This document shows positions 23,657-27,565 of a stretch of 27,565 nt of DNA, one piece after another. This DNA is from CAYVGO01 sp964450725 (lineage in GTDB: Bacteria > Bacteroidota > Bacteroidia > Bacteroidales > UBA932). The position numbers and the translations under genes were made by a program. Position 1 is the stretch's first letter. Each line of letters opens with the position of its first letter. The notes beneath the pieces were generated by a model. The model was given only the letters and a program-made list of their open reading frames with translations. It did no database searches and had not been told where the DNA came from. The stretch covers positions 1-27,565 of the forward strand of contig CAYVGO010000028.1 of assembly GCA_964450725.1 (NCBI GenBank). The letters are read 5' to 3'.

Positions 23657-23682
23657 AAACAATCAGATTAGTAGGTTAGCAA

Positions 23683-26600
23683 TTACTTGGAGCGTAAAAT
23701 GGTGATATAGCTGCAATAGGGTTGTGACTTGTTGCCGTCAACAAAGAGGACACACAAGTATACTCCGTCGGGCAGTTTCTGTATCTCCTGCAGACAGGTT
23801 TCATCAGCCCTTTTGGCAGAGGTGTTCATCACATTGGTACCATATCGGTTATAAATAGCAATGTCAACATAAGTATAATCATCAACATAATGCTTCTTCA
23901 GTTCGGCATTGACATCAAAGCAATCTTTACCCGGATACTCGGGCAGAATGAGCGACGGGTCTTGTTTGTCACCTATAATTAAGATGTTTTTGACATAAGG
24001 CTGAGACTCATAGTAGAGGCTGTCTTCCTTAGCCCTGACGGTTAATCTGACAGGTACTCCGACAGGTTTATAGAATCTGAACAGAAGACTATCAAGTATT
24101 GGGTCTCCATTCCGATTGGGGAATTCTTGAATAACCCGTCCGTTGATAGGCACTGCAGACATTTCTACATGGAGTTTAGCCTCATTTGTTCTATCTGCCC
24201 GGCTTAGCGAATCTTTGACATGGAAGAGTTCTTTCAACACAAAGTTATACTCCTCTCCTTCCGGTGGAGCTTTAACAGTAGTACTGGAGATAAAGCATTC
24301 AGGTTTCTCAGGAGATTCAACCACTATCTGCTTTTTCTTGATAAATCGAACCCAGATATAGAGCAATGCACTGTCCGGACGATAGAATACAGACCCGGCA
24401 TAAGATGCTTTGATGGTTATATCACCAATCGTACCCTGTAGTTTGAGTCTGTTTCCTGATCTGATATGTCCAAAGTCAAAGCCGTCAGTAATTTCATATC
24501 TGACGGGGGCATTGGGTAACTGTCGTACAATGGCTTTCAATTCAAACTCATCGCGGAAGAGTGTACTCATCACCGTATCAGCAGAAGGGGTTATCCAGTC
24601 AACATTGGAGTTGCTGATAGCTTGCTGACATGCTATGACTCTGAAACGAAGTAACTGTTCTAATGCCGGCAAGTCGGCCGCAGGGTCATCATTAACATAA
24701 GCCCGTATTACAACCTGTCCTGTATCAAGCATCTTAATATTTCTGGCTTCCGGGTTATTGGCAATAGCAGGAACAGCGGCTATAAGTTGGATAATATGAC
24801 GGTATTCCGGTAGAACTTCAAGCTTTACATTCCTTCCGGCAATGGTCGTACCTTGCAGTATTGTTTTCGGAGTATTCGCCGTAACTCTGTGAATAGAATC
24901 AGTTAGAGATTGCGTACACCACTCAAGTACAGAACCGTTAAGAAGTATATTATCCAGAATGTTGTCCCGAATAGAGTCAAACTTACGAACCTTTATGATT
25001 AAATTACGTTCTGTCTTTTTGAAGAAGGTAATAGAGTCTCCTTTGAATTTGACCGTTCCGTAAGCAGTACCTGAACTCATACCATTAGGGTATTTAATCC
25101 TAAGTCTTCTTGGTGTTGCAACATCAATAGAAGTAAGTCTACTTCCCGGATCAGGATCGCTAAAGCGCGGTACCTCTCCTTGGTGAATATCATTATCTCT
25201 GTATAAGTACTTCTTCTGGTCGCCATGAAAGTCCTTACTGAAGGTAAAGTCTATCGAAAGTTCAGTATTTCCTGTAGTAAGTGTACTTCTTTTCAAGATG
25301 CTAATAGTATCGGCTACAATACCATAGCGGTCTATACTTGAAGGTGTAAAGATAGGATTGCCGTCTTTTACTACCTTGTAGTCATAGATTTGTTTGGGAA
25401 TAATATAGAGTGGTACCTTACGCCTTATTTGAGTTCTGCCAACATCTTCAATTGTTTCAATCCATATAGAATCCCGATGGATATAACTTATTGTATACGG
25501 TGAGGTATGTGCAAAAACGGTATTAACATCATTCATTGTTATACTATTGCCACTCATGGTATATCTGTTACTTATAGGTTCTGTTTGTAAAGAGGAGAAC
25601 TGTATTCGTTTAGGAACAGTAGTACTTATGATACCTCCGTCAGAAGTGCTGCGAGTAGTGGTAACAGAAACATTTCTTGTTGATAGAAAGTATGGATTGT
25701 TTTGATTTTGAAAGAATATTCTCACACCATCAGTAGGAAATCCTGTAATTTGTACAGTATCTATACTTCCGTCAGGATTCGGTACAACTACCGTAACCTC
25801 ATCATCATCAATACCCGGAGGAGTCGGAAGGCTATCGGTATTAATAAGAGCACGAGTGATAATCCTTACAAAAATCTCATCTCTCAGTGTTTTAAAGAAG
25901 GCATTACCGCTATTTTCGACAAAGATTCTAAACGTAGTATCTCTCGGTAGATACTTTAAATTCCGTAAACCATCAATTTCAAACCGGCCACTTCTATTTC
26001 CGTCGGGCATGCGATAAGTTGTGAGATTTTGAGGAATAGCATCAATATAACTTGTATCTACAGTCGGAAAGAAGGCTTTAATAACTTTATATGTGCTTGA
26101 TACTGCCGGAAAACTATCTAAGGCAATCGATTTTTGTCGATTAGGAATACTGGCAGGGTCTAATAGAATAGTAAGCGTATCAACTCTTACGGCAGACATT
26201 CTATCATCCGTAGGAACTCTATCGCTTCCTTTTCGCAATATCACGGTATCCCTATTAAAGGTACGTTTTTTAGATGCCAAATGCTGTTGTAATCTATACT
26301 TCGGAAAGATTATTAAATTCTTCCTTGGATTGCCACTAACATCATATCCTCGTGCCGTAACAGGAATCATTAACCCTGTCATGTCAAGTATAAAGTTATT
26401 GTTACTATAATGGTGTGGGAGTACCTTTTTTGTTATCAAAACAACGCTGTCATCATTTTGAACACGGAAGGTTTTATTGCCTTTGATATAATTAGTATCC
26501 GGAGGAGTATATAAGTTTTCTATCTCCTTAAAATCCAATCGAACAGGTCTTGACTCAGAATTCACTTGAATACGGTCATTCACCATCTGATAAGGATACC

Positions 26601-27565
26601 CTTGCTGAAAACGTTTATAGAAAATAGGTACATCATCAGACTGTAATTCCGGTAATGGTCTTGTAATATCTATCTCGCCGTCACCGTCACTATCTTCTTC
26701 TATTCCGGGTAAAGTGTCAGTATCCGGCGGAGTAGGAGGAGTGATAGTTCCTTGAGGCCTTAGAATAAATGTTTTTATATTGTTGCTATTAGAAAGTGTC
26801 GGACCATGAGTATTTTGAGCAAAAGCACGGACATAGTAGGTTATGGCAGTGCTAAGGGGGATTTGTGATTGAATATTGTTAATTATAGTGTCCATATTAG
26901 AAACGATTCTACCCGCATTTCCAAAATCTACTCTATATAGTCTTTCAGAAGTGTTTTGAACAGGTAATGTTCTCATATCACGTCCAAAGTTTAAATTCTC
27001 TATAGTATCACGATTAGCTGAAATGTAGAATCCGGCATTAGTCAGTGAACTCCAGCCTGTAGAGGTCAATGTTCCTTTTAATGTTACATCAAAATTAACA
27101 TTAGGAGAATCGTTTCTCCTTGAAGTTGCACTTGCCATTCTTACCCTCGGACGGCGATAGATACCATTTTCGGTAGTATCGTTAGGACAGTCAGGACAAA
27201 TACTGTCTGTTGGTGGAAGTGGAGGAGGAGTTGGAGTATTTGGTGGAAGAACAATACTGATGGTTGCCGAATCTGTAGAGCGTCTGTAAGCCCCGTCAAT
27301 ACTCCATATAGATATTGTTGCTATACCATTTGGATAACTCGTATAAACATCTTGAGGTACAAAGAACTTGGCTTTTTTAGTGTCAGTGATATTGCTACCC
27401 TCAATATTTCCATTCCCTAAATTACCGTGAATGGCTAAAGGAATAGATTTGTGTAGCAATACCTTACTGCGACTTCCATCAGCAGATACAACTTTCATAT
27501 ATCCGTCATAACTCACAGCCTTGTCAACTTTACTCCAAGTAACTGTGATGTCTTGCCCGATGGTT
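23683..27565 (-). CDS. Giant secreted protein with T9SS type B-like (gliding motility-associated) C-terminal domain, 5' end missing
   Basis: At least 1,293 codons; the frame is open to the window edge, so the true start lies outside. The GTG at 27516 is inside a fibronectin-III-like domain (ITVTWSKVDKAVSYDGYMK) and is not a credible start. Next come proline-rich linkers (VLPPNTPTPPPLPPTD), a calcium-binding-like DSDGDGEID, and several degenerate beta-rich modules; LIIFPK and LYIIPK segments hint at repeated domains. The C-terminal roughly 90 residues (IYNRYGTNVM, LPDGVYLCVLFVDG, ITILRSK) fit the type B T9SS signal. The usual WDG before the GVY strand is replaced by a cysteine-containing CLQEIQKLPDG. 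The product is presumably exported to the cell surface with help of the adjacent PorP/SprF protein. Adhesin or gliding function is only inference. Confidence 0.85.
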   Translation of the reverse strand, partial: TIGQDITVTWSKVDKAVSYDGYMKVVSADGSRSKVLLHKSIPLAIHGNLGNGNIEGSNITDTKKAKFFVPQDVYTSYPNGIATISIWSIDGAYRRSTDSATISIVLPPNTPTPPPLPPTDSICPDCPNDTTENGIYRRPRVRMASATSRRNDSPNVNFDVTLKGTLTSTGWSSLTNAGFYISANRDTIENLNFGRDMRTLPVQNTSERLYRVDFGNAGRIVSNMDTIINNIQSQIPLSTAITYYVRAFAQNTHGPTLSNSNNIKTFILRPQGTITPPTPPDTDTLPGIEEDSDGDGEIDITRPLPELQSDDVPIFYKRFQQGYPYQMVNDRIQVNSESRPVRLDFKEIENLYTPPDTNYIKGNKTFRVQNDDSVVLITKKVLPHHYSNNNFILDMTGLMIPVTARGYDVSGNPRKNLIIFPKYRLQQHLASKKRTFNRDTVILRKGSDRVPTDDRMSAVRVDTLTILLDPASIPNRQKSIALDSFPAVSSTYKVIKAFFPTVDTSYIDAIPQNLTTYRMPDGNRSGRFEIDGLRNLKYLPRDTTFRIFVENSGNAFFKTLRDEIFVRIITRALINTDSLPTPPGIDDDEVTVVVPNPDGSIDTVQITGFPTDGVRIFFQNQNNPYFLSTRNVSVTTTRSTSDGGIISTTVPKRIQFSSLQTEPISNRYTMSGNSITMNDVNTVFAHTSPYTISYIHRDSIWIETIEDVGRTQIRRKVPLYIIPKQIYDYKVVKDGNPIFTPSSIDRYGIVADTISILKRSTLTTGNTELSIDFTFSKDFHGDQKKYLYRDNDIHQGEVPRFSDPDPGSRLTSIDVATPRRLRIKYPNGMSSGTAYGTVKFKGDSITFFKKTERNLIIKVRKFDSIRDNILDNILLNGSVLEWCTQSLTDSIHRVTANTPKTILQGTTIAGRNVKLEVLPEYRHIIQLIAAVPAIANNPEARNIKMLDTGQVVIRAYVNDDPAADLPALEQLLRFRVIACQQAISNSNVDWITPSADTVMSTLFRDEFELKAIVRQLPNAPVRYEITDGFDFGHIRSGNRLKLQGTIGDITIKASYAGSVFYRPDSALLYIWVRFIKKKQIVVESPEKPECFISSTTVKAPPEGEEYNFVLKELFHVKDSLSRADRTNEAKLHVEMSAVPINGRVIQEFPNRNGDPILDSLLFRFYKPVGVPVRLTVRAKEDSLYYESQPYVKNILIIGDKQDPSLILPEYPGKDCFDVNAELKKHYVDDYTYVDIAIYNRYGTNVMNTSAKRADETCLQEIQKLPDGVYLCVLFVDGNKSQPYCSYITILRSK

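Noticed and set aside
27514..27516. GTG as the true start of the large cargo protein
   Set aside because: The frame continues open to the window edge and encodes the start of a fibronectin-III-like domain, so the gene is truncated by the window.

Overview
The window comes from a member of the Bacteroidota, most likely order Bacteroidales. The signs are a PorP/SprF-family protein next to a very large secreted protein with a gliding/type IX secretion (T9SS) C-terminal domain, DUF4836- and DUF4469-type proteins, HU-CCDC81/SPOR proteins, and promoters of the Bacteroidota form TTTG-N19/20-TAnnTTTG. No rRNA, tRNA, CRISPR array, transposase or phage gene was recognised. All calls are by eye from sequence and translation; no database search was run.

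Region 1 (1-10856) is a potassium-uptake locus. An NtrC-type, sigma-54-dependent response regulator (540-1877) is followed by a 780-base spacer with a large palindrome, an orphan intrinsic terminator and a possible sigma-54 promoter. Then comes a tightly packed operon: an undescribed 31-residue membrane peptide, kdpF, kdpA, kdpB, kdpC, an outer-membrane beta-barrel protein, a short KdpD (sensor ATPase plus USP domain only) and a separate HAMP/PAS histidine kinase. The classical KdpD/KdpE pair thus appears split and rewired: KdpD has lost its membrane and kinase parts, a different kinase follows it, and the only response regulator present is an NtrC type rather than an OmpR-type KdpE.

Region 2 (10699-12017) is gene-free and repeat-rich. 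It holds a terminator, AATGAAA-like low-complexity sequence, a nested cruciform with perfect 32-bp arms, and 29 in-phase copies of a 21-base unit. It ends in a 100-N scaffold gap whose two flanks share an exact 55-base sequence, which looks like an assembly join.

Region 3 (12018-17387) has a minus-strand operon of a DUF4836-like lipoprotein, an ABC ATPase lacking the switch histidine, and an FtsX/MacB-like permease. Divergent from it, with back-to-back promoters, are a small single-pass membrane protein and UDP-glucose 6-dehydrogenase.

Region 4 (17403-27565), all minus strand, looks like a T9SS/cell-envelope region. A large type B-like T9SS cargo protein (5' end outside the window) is followed by its PorP/SprF partner. 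After 500 bases of palindromic and heptamer repeats comes an HU/DUF4469 protein, then a 23-base tandem repeat, then three consecutive SPOR-domain proteins. The first of these has the PorE layout (TPR, PD40 propeller, carboxypeptidase regulatory-like domain) but with SPOR where PorE has OmpA. The other two are HU-CCDC81/transmembrane/SPOR paralogues.
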